DNA from: Dactylonectria macrodidyma
Lineage: Eukaryota > Ascomycota > Sordariomycetes > Hypocreales > Nectriaceae
Assembly (NCBI GenBank): GCA_020744425.1
Contig: JAGMUV010000005.1
Location: 1,798,001 to 1,862,000 of the forward strand
DNA: 64,000 nucleotides
Reading direction: 5' to 3'
Shown here piece after piece: positions 21,092 to 32,062 of this stretch. The notes under the pieces are model-generated. The model saw only the letters and a list, made by a program, of their open reading frames with translations, made no database searches and had not been told where the DNA came from. A program made the translations under genes and the position numbers. How positions within the stretch are numbered: the stretch's first letter is position 1; every line of letters starts with the position of its first letter.

Positions 21092-23722
21092 CTATAGGCC
21101 AAAAGACTGTCCTTTGACAGCCACCGTGTACTCGGCAACAATATCAGTAACCGATTTGCCAATCATAAATTTGTAGTCTCCCTCCTTGATCACCCACTTC
21201 TGCGTGGCTTCGTCGAAGAAGGCAAAGTCACGCGTGCTGACGGGGATGTCAACAGTGGTGGTCTCGCCAGGCTTGATCGTCACCTTGGTGAAAGCGGCAA
21301 GTTGCTTAATGGGATCCCCCTCGGCAGTCTGAGTGTTACCAACATACACCTGAACGGCGATGGCACCGACGACGCTACCAGTGTTGGCAACCTTGACGCT
21401 GACGGCGAACTTGTCAGCGCCTTCCTTGACTTCGAGGTCTGAGAAGCCAAAGGTGGTGTAAGACAGACCAAATCCGAAGGGGAAATTGACCTTATCGGCA
21501 GATAGCCGGTCGAAATGTCGGTAGCCGACAAAAACACCCTCCTCATAAGTGACCTTGAGCTTCCCATCGACATACTCTCCAGGGAAGTTGCCGTGTGCGG
21601 GGCAGTCCTCAAGTTTCTTGGGAAACGTGCACGAGAGGTGACCCTCAGGAGTGTGAGCTCCAGTCAGGACATCGGCAATAGCATTACCGCACTCTTGACC
21701 GGCGAACCAGGACTGGACAAGACCTTGAACCTCGTTCAACCAAGGCATGGCAACAGCTACACCAGTAGAGTTGACAACGATCGTCTTAGGGTTGGCAGCG
21801 GCGACAGCGGAGATAAGGCGATCCTGGCTGCCGTCCTTGGGCAGGTTGAAGCTACGCTGGTCCTCACCCTCAGTCTCCCAGAAAGGCTCGTGACCAGTGA
21901 AGATGACGGCAACGTCGGCAGCCTTGGCCACCTCGACGGCCTCAGCAAGAAGATCCCGGTCGTGCTCGGCCTCAGACATATGTCCGATTCGGAGACCAAC
22001 TCGACCGGCGAGGATACCGAGATCCTCCTCCTCACTATCACTCTTGGGAGCAGGAGGGGAAGTGGAAATTAGCATCTTGTATGAATTTCCAGCCTCTAGA
22101 GGAACCTTGATCTCGGGAGCAGGGGCACCGCCGAAGAGGAAGCCCATGGCGTCACCGCAGTTCTCAGTCTGCTCATAAATAACTTTGTCATCAATGATCA
22201 ACTTGCTGGGTCCGAGCCCAGAACAGGTGAAGTAGTAAGTGGCGGATTCTTTAGGTGTAAAAGTGCCCTCCAGGGATACGTTCTTGTGGCTGAAGCCAAA
22301 GCTGCTTAGGACGTTGACATCAGAGTCAGGGTGCCCGTGCTTGGTCTCAAAGGGCTCAGAAGAGCCAGGCTCATAAAGCTTGTAAGTGTAACCGGGGTTA
22401 CCATCGAGGCCAACGACACTTTCAGCAGTAATGGGAGGGAGTGAACGGAAGGTGTGGGCTCCTACTCGTGAGTTAGCAAGATGCTGGTAGTGGAATGTTG
22501 TAAGTGAGGAAAACTGACCCTTGGCATAAGAGAACTCGACACTGTCACCAAGAGCGGCGTGCATGGCGTCCCAAGGAGTAACCTTATAATGGGCGTTAAG
22601 TGAAGCGCTGCCACCTCCGTGGGCGAGACCGATCTTGGCGTGTCCAAGCAGGGCAATCTTCTTGCCCTTGACTTTGTCTTTGGATAGAGGCAGGACTTGG
22701 CCCTCGTTCTTTAGAAGTACAATGCCCTTAGAGCCAGCTTCGCGAATAAGAGCCCGATGCTCCGGCTTATCAATAGCCTGCTCCTCGGGAATGGTAGCAT
22801 CCTCGAAACACTTGAGGCGTTCAAGGAACTGGAGAACTCGAATGGCTCGCTCATCGATGGTCTGCTCAGTGATCTTGCCCTCCTTGATAGCGGCAATGAC
22901 ATCCTCGTATTTCCTCCAACGAGTCGGGCCAGGCATCTCAAGATCCAGGCCAGCTTCTAGTGACTCGGCGGTCGAGTTAACACCACCCCAATCGCTCATA
23001 ACAAGTCCATCCCATCCCCATTCTCCGCGAAGAACCTGCTTCAGAGTGAAGGGATGGGAGTCAGCGTGAGTACCATTGACCAGGTTATAGGCAGTCATGA
23101 CAGCCCAAGGCTTAGCCTCCTTGACAGCAATCTCGAAGGGGCGAAGATAGAGCTCTCGGAGGGCACGCTCGCTAACGGTCTCGTCGACAGTCAAGCGGTC
23201 GGTCTCCTGCTCATTGACGGCGAAATGTTTGATAGTAGCAGCGACTCCAGACTCCTGCAGTCCCTCAACGACGCGAGCGGCCATCTTGCCGGTCAGGAAG
23301 GGGTCCTCAGAGAAGGACTCAAAGTTACGACCACCGAGAGGATGTCGGTGGAGGCACATGGTAGGGGCGAGAAGACATCGAGCGCCCTTGGAGTGAACCT
23401 CTTCTGCCAAGGCAGCACCAATTCGCTTGGCGAGGGTGACATCGAAGGTACAGGCCATTAGACTAGCAGCGGGAAAGCAAGCGGCTGTGGTGCCACCAGT
23501 GAAGGCGGCTCCTCGAGCACCATTAGGTCCATCTGAGAGCTTGACTGCGGGTACACCCTTGGAGGGAATAGGAACGGTTTCCCAAAGGTCCTTCCCCGCG
23601 AGTAGAGTGACCTGGAAACGGTATTAGCGGACAGCAAGGATATAACAAGGTGTGAGAAGTCAACTCACCTTTTCCTCAAGAGTGAGGGTAGAAAGAATGG
23701 TTTTGATATCGACGGAAGACAT
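21092..23722 (-). CDS. GH3 beta-glucosidase with PA14 domain
   Basis: Three exons (23669-23722, 22519-23611, 21092-22461), 838 residues. The GH3 N-terminal barrel shows KHFAVNEQETDR and the nucleophile motif VMSDWG with Asp225. A PA14-like domain lies after the start of the second GH3 domain (YYFTCSGLGPSKLIIDD, then EAGNSYKM). The C-terminal part has the fibronectin-III-like end domain (FGFGLSYTTF...). The order GH3 / PA14 insertion / FnIII is that of fungal beta-glucosidases such as the bglH/bglI group and of Kluyveromyces BglI. They hydrolyse terminal beta-glucosyl residues of cellobiose and glucosides. No signal peptide is seen: the chain starts MSSVDIKTILSTLTLEEK, so the enzyme is probably intracellular. 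The second intron (22462-22518) is a multiple of three without a stop, so retention would only add 19 residues. Confidence 0.95.
22462..22518 (-). other. Stop-free 57-nt intron in the GH3 gene
   Basis: On the minus strand it starts GTCAGT, has GCTAACTCAC near its 3' end, and ends AGTAG. It is 57 nt with no in-frame stop. The Ser/Thr/His-rich segment it would add sits between SYAKG and AHTFRS, where related enzymes are continuous, so splicing is likely; this is inference. Confidence 0.7.
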
Positions 23723-24972
23723 CTCGACGGCAGCTACAAGGAGAAACTGAAAGAGCCAGACGAGGAATGAGAATGAGAGTATTCATCATGCAAACCGGGG
23801 AGAGAGGGAGGGACGCTTTTAAACCCCGAGAGTCCAACATCGAAGGCGGCTTCGAGGATGACGGCTCGTCCGACTGGGCCAAACCATCCGCGATTCACCC
23901 GGTCTAGACAACATCATATGCCATCCTACGCCCACTTTTTGCGGAGGCCGGGTGAAGACGAATACAAGCGGCTTCTCATGACTGGCCTTTTGGTGTGGAG
24001 GTGTCTCCGGGGAAGTGTCGACTTAGACTGGGGCATCTCGGGATGTGGATGGTGTTGGTGTTGAGGCACCCGGTATTGAGCAGCGCTTTTCCCGGGGATC
24101 AAGCGGTTTTTTCCCGACGATCCCACGGTCTTTCTCCATTTAGGAGTCTATAACCGCTCTTCCCCACCCCCACATATCTTCATTGACAGTCTGGCCTGGT
24201 CTTCGTTACGGTGGGGACTGGATCCTTTCCTGGCTTGCGACGTTTTTCACCTGGTCGTTCCAGGCGATTTGCGCCGATTGCGGGACGATTCGACAGATGC
24301 AGGTCCTGGTTAGTTAGCCATGGGTTTTTGACATCAGGATGTTGCAGCGAGAGTTCCAGAGTAGATATTTCATCATAAATTCTATGTACGGAGAAAGGCT
24401 GAGTATAATACATAAATGTTACCGCCTTGAAGAAAGGCATAATTACGGTATCAGGTAAGAACAGGCCATGTGCTGAAACCGTGACCCAGAGATCCCTGCC
24501 CCCTTCGAACATGTAAGGGGGTTTTGAAAGGCCCCTCTCTGACGGGATGGATGATCATTCTACAGCCACACAGGTGACAGCTCCTGCCTCTGGGGTGGCG
24601 TCATGCATGAGCCGTACATGGACGTGTTAGTCGGCCTTGAAGATGGCAGTTTTTCGCGTTGAGTTGAAAGCTTTTCCACTATCTTTACATGTGGCTTTTT
24701 CACTCCCTCGTATTTGACTCCTTTGATATAAACTTTTGTCAGTGTGATGCGAGCGCCACAGAACATGACACATCCAGGAACCCGGGATCTTCCGGGGATT
24801 ATGCGCGCCGCTGCAAACAGTCGCGCCCAGCTTGTGACGCAACAGCGTTTCGTTTCTGGGCGTCCACGGTCCAACCCTGACGGCTCGTCTGCAAAAAGGC
24901 TGCAATCGTGTCCTTAATCCGCCATGACATCTCCCACAACGTCGCACAGATAGGGAATCAGTCAGCTTCAAA
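23723..24972. other. Divergent promoter region, no gene seen
   Basis: 1.25 kb between the starts of the leftward GH3 gene and the rightward ZIP gene. Minus-strand frames near 24180-24970 lack any recognisable domain. No repeat or RNA gene was recognised. Confidence 0.5.
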
Positions 24973-26439
24973 ATGAGCGCCCCGGATGAGGATCCTCGAG
25001 GTGCGTGTGCCGAAACACCCGTCTACACCGCATTCCCCCGTCCCCTTTCGCTGACCTTTGATGGGCTGTTCCAGGGGAGTCGTGGACGTCTATACCCACG
25101 CATTTGATCCTCGCTGAGCTTCAACGACGAAAAGAAGATGGCGAGAAACCGCAGTGCGGATCGAGAACGAGGGGGAGCTACGATACATCGGCGCATGTGT
25201 TCGCCCTGGTTCTCATTCTCACACTTAGCACCATTGGTACGTCCTTGCTATTCCGTGGACACCTCGCACTTGGTATGATGTGCTAATGGATATACACAAG
25301 CCTGCGGATTCCCTTTGCTATCACGTCGCACTACCACCGGCCGTCGACAGAGGACCATCATATTCTACTGCCAGCACGTCGGCACCGGGGTGCTCATCGC
25401 CACGGCCTTCGTCCACCTCCTTCCGACCGCTTTCCAGTCCATGACCGACCCATGCCTGCCATACTTCTTCAACGAAGGTTACCCGCCTCTGCCAGGCTTC
25501 ATCGCCATGATTTCTGCCATCGTCGTCGTTGGTGTCGAGTCGTACCTGACAGCTAGGGGAGCAGGGCACTCCCACGCGCACAATCATTCCTCTTGGGACG
25601 AACACGACGAGTCCGATAGCGATGCGACTCTACAAGAGATGACTGGGCTGTCGGATAGGAGATCCGGGTCAAGGCCGCCGGACATTTGCTTGGACGATAC
25701 TGAGACTCAGGGACTGGTTGCCGGAGTGTCGCCACTCCCCGAATCCACTCCAAGGGGAAGGGAGATGAGCAAGTTCACAGAGGACTTTCATGATGGCGAT
25801 TCTGACCTGGACTTGGATATGGATGAGCTGGAAGCGGGTCCTTCTCGTAGTGCGCATCGCGGTGCATATGCGTCCCTCAAACCTGATGACATTCCCAAGG
25901 CGCCCCTGACACCTACGTCACCTGGGATCCCCAAGACCCCTGAGGAGAACCAGCGGCTGCTGCTACAGTGCCTCTTGCTCGAGGCAGGCATTCTATTCCA
26001 CAGTGTGTTTATTGGAATGGCCGTTTCAGTCTCTACCGGGCCCGCCTTTGTGGTATTCTTGGTTGCTATCGGCTTCCACCAGACCTTCGAGGGCTTAGCT
26101 CTTGGCAGCCGGATCTCGGCCATCCAGTTTCCTCACAAATCGATTCGCCCGTGGTGTATGGTCTTGGCCTACGGGCTCACTACCCCGATTGGACAAGCCA
26201 TTGGACTAGTTGTGCACCGGTTGTACGACCCGCAAAGCATGGGAGGTCTCTTGGTGGTCGGCTTCATGAATGCTATCTCGGCGGGTCTGCTACTCTACGC
26301 GGGACTCGTCCAACTGCTAGCGGAAGACTTCCTGACTGAGAAGAGCTACAAGGTTCTCAAGGGCAAGAAAAGAGTGCAAGCCTATCTTAGCGTGGTCGCT
26401 GGCTCGATATTGATGGCTTTGGTTGGCGCTTTTGCTTAA
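24973..26439 (+). CDS. ZIP-family zinc/metal transporter
   Basis: Three exons (24973-25000, 25075-25236, 25301-26439), 442 residues. After a short hydrophilic head, transmembrane helices follow: HVFALVLILTLSTIACGF, then GVLIATAFVHLLPTAF with the conserved His, then PGFIAMISAIVVVGVE. A long cytosolic loop follows with a His-rich metal-binding stretch (HSHAHNH near residue 152) and an acidic Ser-rich part. The TM4-TM5 pair carries the ZIP signature: LEAGILFHSVFIG (about residue 288) and FHQTFEGLALG (about residue 322). Three more helices finish the chain. ZIP proteins bring Zn2+ (or Fe2+/Mn2+) into the cytosol, from outside or from an organelle. The extended hydrophilic N-terminus and the cytosolic-loop length fit the fungal plasma-membrane ZRT group, but location is not proven. 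Start chosen because the 28-nt first exon joins in frame to conserved sequence. Confidence 0.93.
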
Positions 26440-27237
26440 GATGACATGGCAAGGCCATTCAATCTGTACTTAGCATGCTATTGTTACACGACATGGGCGG
26501 CGTTGGGCAAGATTGGGTCTGGATTCTTCAACAGGTTGTGTTAAAACGTGGGACGGCGACATTTCATGGGAAAACAAACCAAGATAGTTCCTGTGTTCAT
26601 CAGGCTGTCATATGGCTATTAGTATCAAACGGCGTCATTGGGACTGAAACCGAACCAACTGAATATGATGTGATTTTTCTGTGTGTCAGAAATGCGACAG
26701 AGATGCTGCACTGTATGTGATTCAGAATTCTAGGAATACTTGCGTAGATATAAGGTGGATCTCTAACATGCAACCATATATATAGCATGTGTCTCTGCGG
26801 TACAGCTGGAACCTGGATCCCACGGCCTCCGTCGAACCGCCGAATGCTCTCGGATGGCGGGTCAATTTATTTAGCGTCTTTGTTCCCTCGGTCGGTCTTC
26901 TCGGAGGCTTTGTGCCCTGTCAAAGTCCGCCCATGTCCGTCCGGGGTTCTTCATGCTGATGCATCGCGTGTGCCAATCAACGAGCTGCTTTTATTCAGCC
27001 AGAGAGGCCATGATTCTCTCGTTCCACTTCAGTTCAGTGTTCCAGGCGAAGCTCGGAGCCGCGCTAGGCCCGGGGCAGTTCGTGCCATGACGAGCTTCGG
27101 CGCATCTACAAATCGAACCACTTGCTGTTGTTGCAGTGGCTAATGATGGTGTATGGCCGCCCCCCCTCTCTGGTGTTATATTTGGTCAGTCCGATTCCAT
27201 TTCCCCGACTATTTTCTCCTCTTCTTTTGCTGCTGCC
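26440..27237. other. Intergenic, no gene seen
   Basis: 798 bp holding the ZIP 3' flank and the promoter of the hemerythrin-like gene. No coding frame, repeat or RNA was recognised. Confidence 0.5.
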
Positions 27238-28291
27238 ATGTCTCGTATACGCATTCTCCTTTTCTTTGCTTTACAAGCCGTCATCGCAGCTCTGTTCCTA
27301 AACCGTTCGCCGTTCCTCATGACTTCGACAGCCCCAACCAAGCAGTGGGCCGATGGGCCCATGAAGCTTGTCCTCACGCCGCAGTATCAGACCAAGAAGG
27401 TGAGTTTTCATGATGCCACCGTCATATCCTTTGAGATACAGATACACGCGTGAATGGTTCGCGCATCGACAGTACACTAACAATATCACTTTTTTATTTC
27501 GCAGACTGATCTCTTCACCACCGGTGCAACCCACATGTGTCTTCTTCATAACGCCATCATCCGTGGCTTCAACACCATTTATCTGCAGGCCCCGCACATC
27601 CAGGATGCCGACAAGGCCGCCTTCATCGGATACTCTCAGACCTGGTTCCGCTTCGTCAAGTCTCACCACGACGATGAGGAGGACAATCTGTTTCCCAAAG
27701 TGCAAGATCTGCTGGGCGAAGACCCCGTCTGGACACAAACGCACGAGGAGCATGGTACGCTTTTTTTTTTTTCATCTTCACCTATAATCTCTACAAGCAC
27801 ACATCTGACGGCTGCTTTGTTGTACAGAATCCTTTCTCGCTGGACTTGCCGAGTTCAACACCTACCTCGATACCCTCGATGCGCCCACCTCTCTCGACTC
27901 GGTGAAGCTCATCAGCATCATGGACTCGTTCAAGGACAACTTTGAGAACCACTTTCACAGCGAGATCGCCACCATTGCCGCCTTCGCCGACCACCCCAAG
28001 GCGCCCATCGCCGACACTCCCGAGGCAGCCGTCGCCTCCGAGACATTCAAGATCTGGGGCAAGAAGACGGTCACAAAGGCCGGCATGCTGGACGTGGTGC
28101 CCTTTTTCTTACTCAACCTTGACCACACCGCCGAGGATGGTCTCTGGGCCAATTGGCCGCCCATGCCTGCTCCTGTAAAATGGGGCTTGACGAATATTGC
28201 TGGCTCGTGGTACGGTTCGTGGTGGAAGTTTTCCAGCTGCGATGCACAAGGACAACCCCAGGAGCTGTATGCGTTGCGAAGCACTAACTAA
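27238..28291 (+). CDS. Hemerythrin-like (HHE) domain protein
   Basis: Three exons (27238-27399, 27505-27754, 27828-28291), 291 residues. The middle shows the spaced His and Glu residues of a hemerythrin-type four-helix bundle: THMCLLHNAIIRGF, FVKSHHDDEEDNLFP, and DNFENHFHSEIATI. These can hold a di-iron site. The C-terminal third has an aromatic, Trp-rich segment (GSWYGSWWKF), seen in fungal members of this family. The role of these fungal proteins is not known; O2 or iron sensing or binding is possible. If translation begins at 27238 the chain has a hydrophobic N-terminus (RILLFFALQAVIAALFL), which could be a signal anchor; a second in-frame ATG at 27319 (MTSTAPTKQW) would give a soluble protein. 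An upstream in-frame ATG also exists at about 27142. The start is therefore unsure; the exon structure is secure. Confidence 0.87.
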
Positions 28292-29575
28292 TACCGTGGC
28301 TAGGTAGTGGGAAATAGCCAACTCAGAGCAGGCTGTGAGATTTTGTGACCATCTGGATGTATTGTTTTTTTTGTTTTTTGTTTTGTTTTTGGCGTTGGGG
28401 GCGAGTTTCTCTTTGGGGGAGTATCATGGGCTGTATCCTAGTACATTGATTTGGGACTTGACAATAGGCATAATGGCATCACAAACACACCACCATCCGA
28501 GTTTAGCACTATATGCCCTAGCTACGGAAAGCATCCGGAAGCATACCTTATGACCCAAACCACTCCGTGATACAAGAGCTTCATGAACGACAGTGACAAG
28601 GTGCAATGGGTCCTGGTCCATTTGGAAACTGCCACTCATGAAGTTAAGTCATGTCTCTTAGTTGTCGAGTGACCAATGCCTAGAAAACGCCTTATAAAAC
28701 CCCGACTTGTGAGATTGTCTCTCGGAATATACCTACAGCTTTACGATTATCTACAGTGAGACCATCCCGAATCAATTCCTTTCACAAAGGACGCTGAACC
28801 AAGCAGACAGGCACACATCGCTATGCCAAGCAGACAGGCGCGCGTCGTTCGGCATTTCAAGCAGGGAAACCCCCGAGTGGTGCGGAGTGCCCGCCTCAAC
28901 CCGTTCGAGCGACTATGGAACAAAGTAGTGGATATAACAAAGAAGAAGAAGAGAAAGGGGGAAAATAAGGGTACGGGAAAAGAGAGAAGAAAGAAAAAGG
29001 AGAGCAAAAAAATACCAAGGAAGAGGAGTTCAAGGAAGAAACTGACTAAGAACAACCTACGTTCTCTCAACGAAGGTAGGGATAGAGCGAGAACAAGGCG
29101 AAGAAGGACACCCAAAAAAGGCCCAAGCCTGGTAGACTGATTGTTTCGTTGAGTAATACCCTGAGTTTCGCTGGTCCTGAGTCCTTTGACAGGAATTGGG
29201 TCAACGTAGGTGCGACCGCTTGCTCGATTACGAATCCATAGTGTTAAGAAGGGTAGACTGCCTAGGAAGGTATCGACGATGCAAGATCTTTCGTAATAGG
29301 GACTTGAGCTTGGATAACTCGCGAAAGAATGAAGGGTCATTTAATGTGCTGTATCATTTTTCTTCGATTTTATGTTCATGCGCAGCGAAATCTCGTGAGG
29401 TACTGAAGAGCCCGCCCTGTATGTAGTTATGTGTCTTAGGCGTGGCATCAGTGAGGCAGCTGGTGCCCACTCATATGATACCCCGCGTCACAGGTACTTC
29501 TGAACGAACACACTGCAAACCCTCCCACAAAGGTACAACCAAACACATATTCACCCTCTTCCAAGTACCAAAACC
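28292..29575. other. Intergenic with purine-rich tract
   Basis: 1.28 kb. Between about 28935 and 29060 the plus strand is almost all purine (AAG/GAA-rich). Frames there are just Lys/Arg runs on one strand and Phe/Leu/Ser runs on the other, so I do not call them genes. Two near-identical short segments (AAGCAGACAGGC) stand at about 28800 and 28828. Confidence 0.5.
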
Positions 29576-30467
29576 ATGTCTCCTCCACGCCATGTCCTCG
29601 TTCTAGGCGGAAACGGCAGGATCAGTCGCCTTCTCACGGAGATTCTGCTGAAGAAGTCGTGGACAGTGACAAGCCTGATCCGCACCCAAGAGCAGGTCAA
29701 GGACTTGGAGGCGTTTTTCGCGGGACTGCCCGGAACACTGAATGTGCTGGTTCAAGACCTTGAGAAGGTGGACAGCAAGGAAAAGGCCGCCTCCATAATC
29801 AGCCAAGTCAGCCCGGATTCAGTTGTTTGGAGTGCCGGTATGACGGCCCTTGTTTCACTGAAGGAACATGTACTAAGCGCAGAATAGGTGCCGGGGCCAC
29901 AGGTGATCAGGACAGAGTACATGACAGTGCAACATTACTCATAGAATCCCGCTAATTAGCTGCAAGGTGTTCCGTATCGACCGCGACGCAGCAGTGTATT
30001 TCACTCAGGCTGCCGTTGCAACACCCACCATCACTCACTTCATCACCGTGAGTTACCTTGGTGCCCGCCGAACTAACGCCCCGTGGTGGACTGCCGAAGA
30101 CTGGGAGGGTTGGAAAAAGGTCAACTCGACGTTTCTAGCCCGGTACTACGAGGCCAAGGTGGCTGCCGATGAGGCCGTCGTCACAGAGGGCAGGAAGCGG
30201 GATGACTTCTCAGCAGTGTCGGTCCGGCCAGGCGGTTTGACGGACAAGGACGCCGGGGGCGTCATGATGGGTCAGACGGAGAAGGCACGGGGTATGACGA
30301 GTCGGGCGACGACGGCCAAGGTAGCGGCGCTGCTTCTCGGGGCTGGGCTTGTCAAGAGCCGATGGTTGGATGTGCTAGACGGTGACGAGGATGCGTCAAC
30401 TGCAGTAGAGAGATGCGTTCGTGAAGGGACCGAATGCGCTGAGGGCGAGCCTGTTTATTCCGAATAA
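29576..30467 (+). CDS. Atypical short-chain dehydrogenase / NAD(P)-binding epimerase-like protein
   Basis: Three exons (29576-29837, 29888-29916, 29967-30467), 263 residues. The N-terminus is a Rossmann fold, VLVLGGNGRISRLL, where the usual third glycine of GxxGxxG is a Ser. It is followed by VVWSAGAGATG and then FRIDRDAAVYF, matching the NmrA-like/SDR_a5 family that includes yeast Ymr090w. SYLGARR with Tyr, and the later RPGGLTD motif, are typical. These proteins bind NAD(P) and some act as redox sensors rather than enzymes; the substrate here is unknown. Exon 2 is only 29 nt, flanked by two 50-nt introns; the splice model restores the conserved VVWSAGAG...DRDA run. Start ATG lies in a good context after ACC. 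Confidence 0.9.
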
Positions 30468-30774
30468 GTCTCGTTTCATATACTGACGAGCATGCGTTGT
30501 CCCAGATGACCCCAACTACGCTGGTAATCGATGTTGCATGTCCAGCTGATGAATAGAACGCAATGTACAAGCGGCCGTAACATCATTCAATCGAAATGTG
30601 CAGCTGTATATTTAAAAACTGAGAGCTACCCCCGCCGTAAGAGAGCTCGGATCTTGTAGCTTCACCGTCTCTTCGAAGTACCACGTCTTGCTGTAGCAAT
30701 ATTATATATTGTCAGCACTAAGCTCCGCACCCAACCCCGCATCTATATATATATATATATATCGGTCAAGTACC
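30468..30774. other. Promoter region of first MGCC gene
   Basis: 307 bp. Ends in a TA dinucleotide tract just ahead of the next start codon. Nothing else seen. Confidence 0.5.
30744..30762 (+). repeat. TA dinucleotide microsatellite
   Basis: 19 bases of alternating T and A, 12-31 bp upstream of the start codon of the first MGCC gene. It may lie in the 5' UTR or act as a TATA-like region. Confidence 0.9.
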
Positions 30775-31129
30775 ATGGGCTGCTGTGGTTCGTCAGAACA
30801 GAGTTCTGACGAGGATAGAAGAGCTCCTCGTCGCCATGAGGGAAGTCATGGGCGACACAGCGGAGGACACCGTGGCGAGAGACGGCATCAGGAGAGGCGA
30901 CATAGTGAGCGGTATGTGCCTTTTTATTGCCTTGCACACTGGCCTTGTCCTGAAGCCACAACCCTCTGGTGCCGGTTCTGAAATTAATGCTAGTAGATCA
31001 CGACGTCCCTCTGGCAGTAGCGCCTTCAGAGACACAAATATTCCTCTTCGTGAGTTACCTCCAAGTAGGTTGTCGAGGCGGGAACAAACCCAGGTACGGG
31101 ATCAGTACGGAGGGATCTGGATGGGTTGA
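30775..31129 (+). CDS. Small unknown protein with MGCC N-terminus (copy 1)
   Basis: Two exons, 30775-30911 and 30997-31129, 89 residues; the 85-nt intron starts GTATGT and ends TAG. The chain starts MGCCGSSEQS, which fits the N-myristoylation consensus (Gly2, Ser6), with Cys3 and Cys4 as possible palmitoylation sites. The rest is very hydrophilic: a Ser/Asp/Glu run, then Arg/His/Gly-rich sequence, no transmembrane segment and no known domain. A dual-acylated peripheral membrane protein is plausible. A second gene with the same start lies 480 bp downstream in the same orientation. I do not recognise a family. Acceptor position could also be 30993, but then a TAG would follow at once. Confidence 0.6.
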
Positions 31130-31611
31130 TAGAGAGCAATGATTTAGGCCTGGATATGGCGCTTCGCCTGGAGTACACTAAAACGGTTCGCTTACTCCAG
31201 TTGATGAATCAAAAAGAACATCGCAGTATTTTCTCCCTACTTTGTAGTCGTTCATGTTTGCTGCTAACGTGATGCAGACCCGGCTGACTTCATCGTTGTC
31301 GTGTTTGCTCGCGTCCAGGAGAACCAAACAGCTGAGTGACTCAGCACCGTTTCCGCATCACAGGGTCCCAAATCTTTATGTGTTCCTTTAGGAGAAGAGC
31401 ACATGTTGACTGCATGCTGTCCAGCCGGTCATCTAAGCCGACCTCGTGAATCACGATGGTGTCTCTGTCCAAGTGATGGCCCCAGCAGGCAAAATGACAT
31501 TCAATCCCATCAGCCATAGCCTGTTAAATACCTAGAGGGCCAGCTCATACCCTCTTCCTCTTCCGATTTTCCATGAAGAATAAAAAACCACAATTTCTCA
31601 ATCTTGGAAAC
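31130..31611. other. Spacer between the two MGCC genes
   Basis: 482 bp. No reading frame or repeat of note. It should hold the 3' end of copy 1 and the promoter of copy 2. Confidence 0.5.
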
Positions 31612-32062
31612 ATGGGTTGCTGCGAGTCTACTGCCCGAGACCCGGGCCAGCATGAGAACGGCTTCCAGGACATGGGGCCTCGGCGTCATAATACAGCTGC
31701 CGCGCCGTAGGAGCCGCGACCCTTACCCTGTCGTCAACTTAGACTAACATTTTGAGATTAGACCCCCCAATCATCACAATCCGTATGCGGCCGTGCCGCC
31801 GCGACGGCCAACTGCACCATTGAGAATAACCGATCCGAGCACCGGCGCCGGGCCTCCACTCGCTTTCGAGCCGGCCGAAGTGTCTCCCACCAGCAGCCAA
31901 GCGATGGCAGTCGAAGGGGTATCTGGTGGAGGCATCGATGAGTACGTACAGGGGCATTCTGCGGCTCATGGAGGACCAGCTGCCGTCTCCCACGAGCAGG
32001 GTCCTCCCGGGTCGGTTTCCAGCTCAAGCTCAAGCGGTAGACACACTCGGGGCAAAGGCTAG
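31612..32062 (+). CDS. Small unknown protein with MGCC N-terminus (copy 2)
   Basis: Two exons, 31612-31706 and 31762-32062, 131 residues. The 55-nt intron has GTAGGA at its start, a perfect ACTAAC branch sequence and ends TTAG; the joined frame is open to the TAG at 32060-32062. The protein starts MGCCESTARD, again matching the myristoylation rule with Gly2 and Ser6 and two possible palmitoylated cysteines. The body is Pro/Ala/Gly/Ser-rich, low in hydrophobic residues and predicted disordered, ending in a Ser run and RHTRGKG. Beyond the first seven residues it shares little with copy 1, so the pair is either an old duplication or two genes with the same type of membrane tag. Without splicing the frame stops after 32 codons. 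Confidence 0.6.

Noticed and set aside
28823..29340. Lys/Arg-rich plus frame and Phe/Leu-rich minus frame
   Set aside because: Both follow from a purine-rich tract; no conserved pattern.
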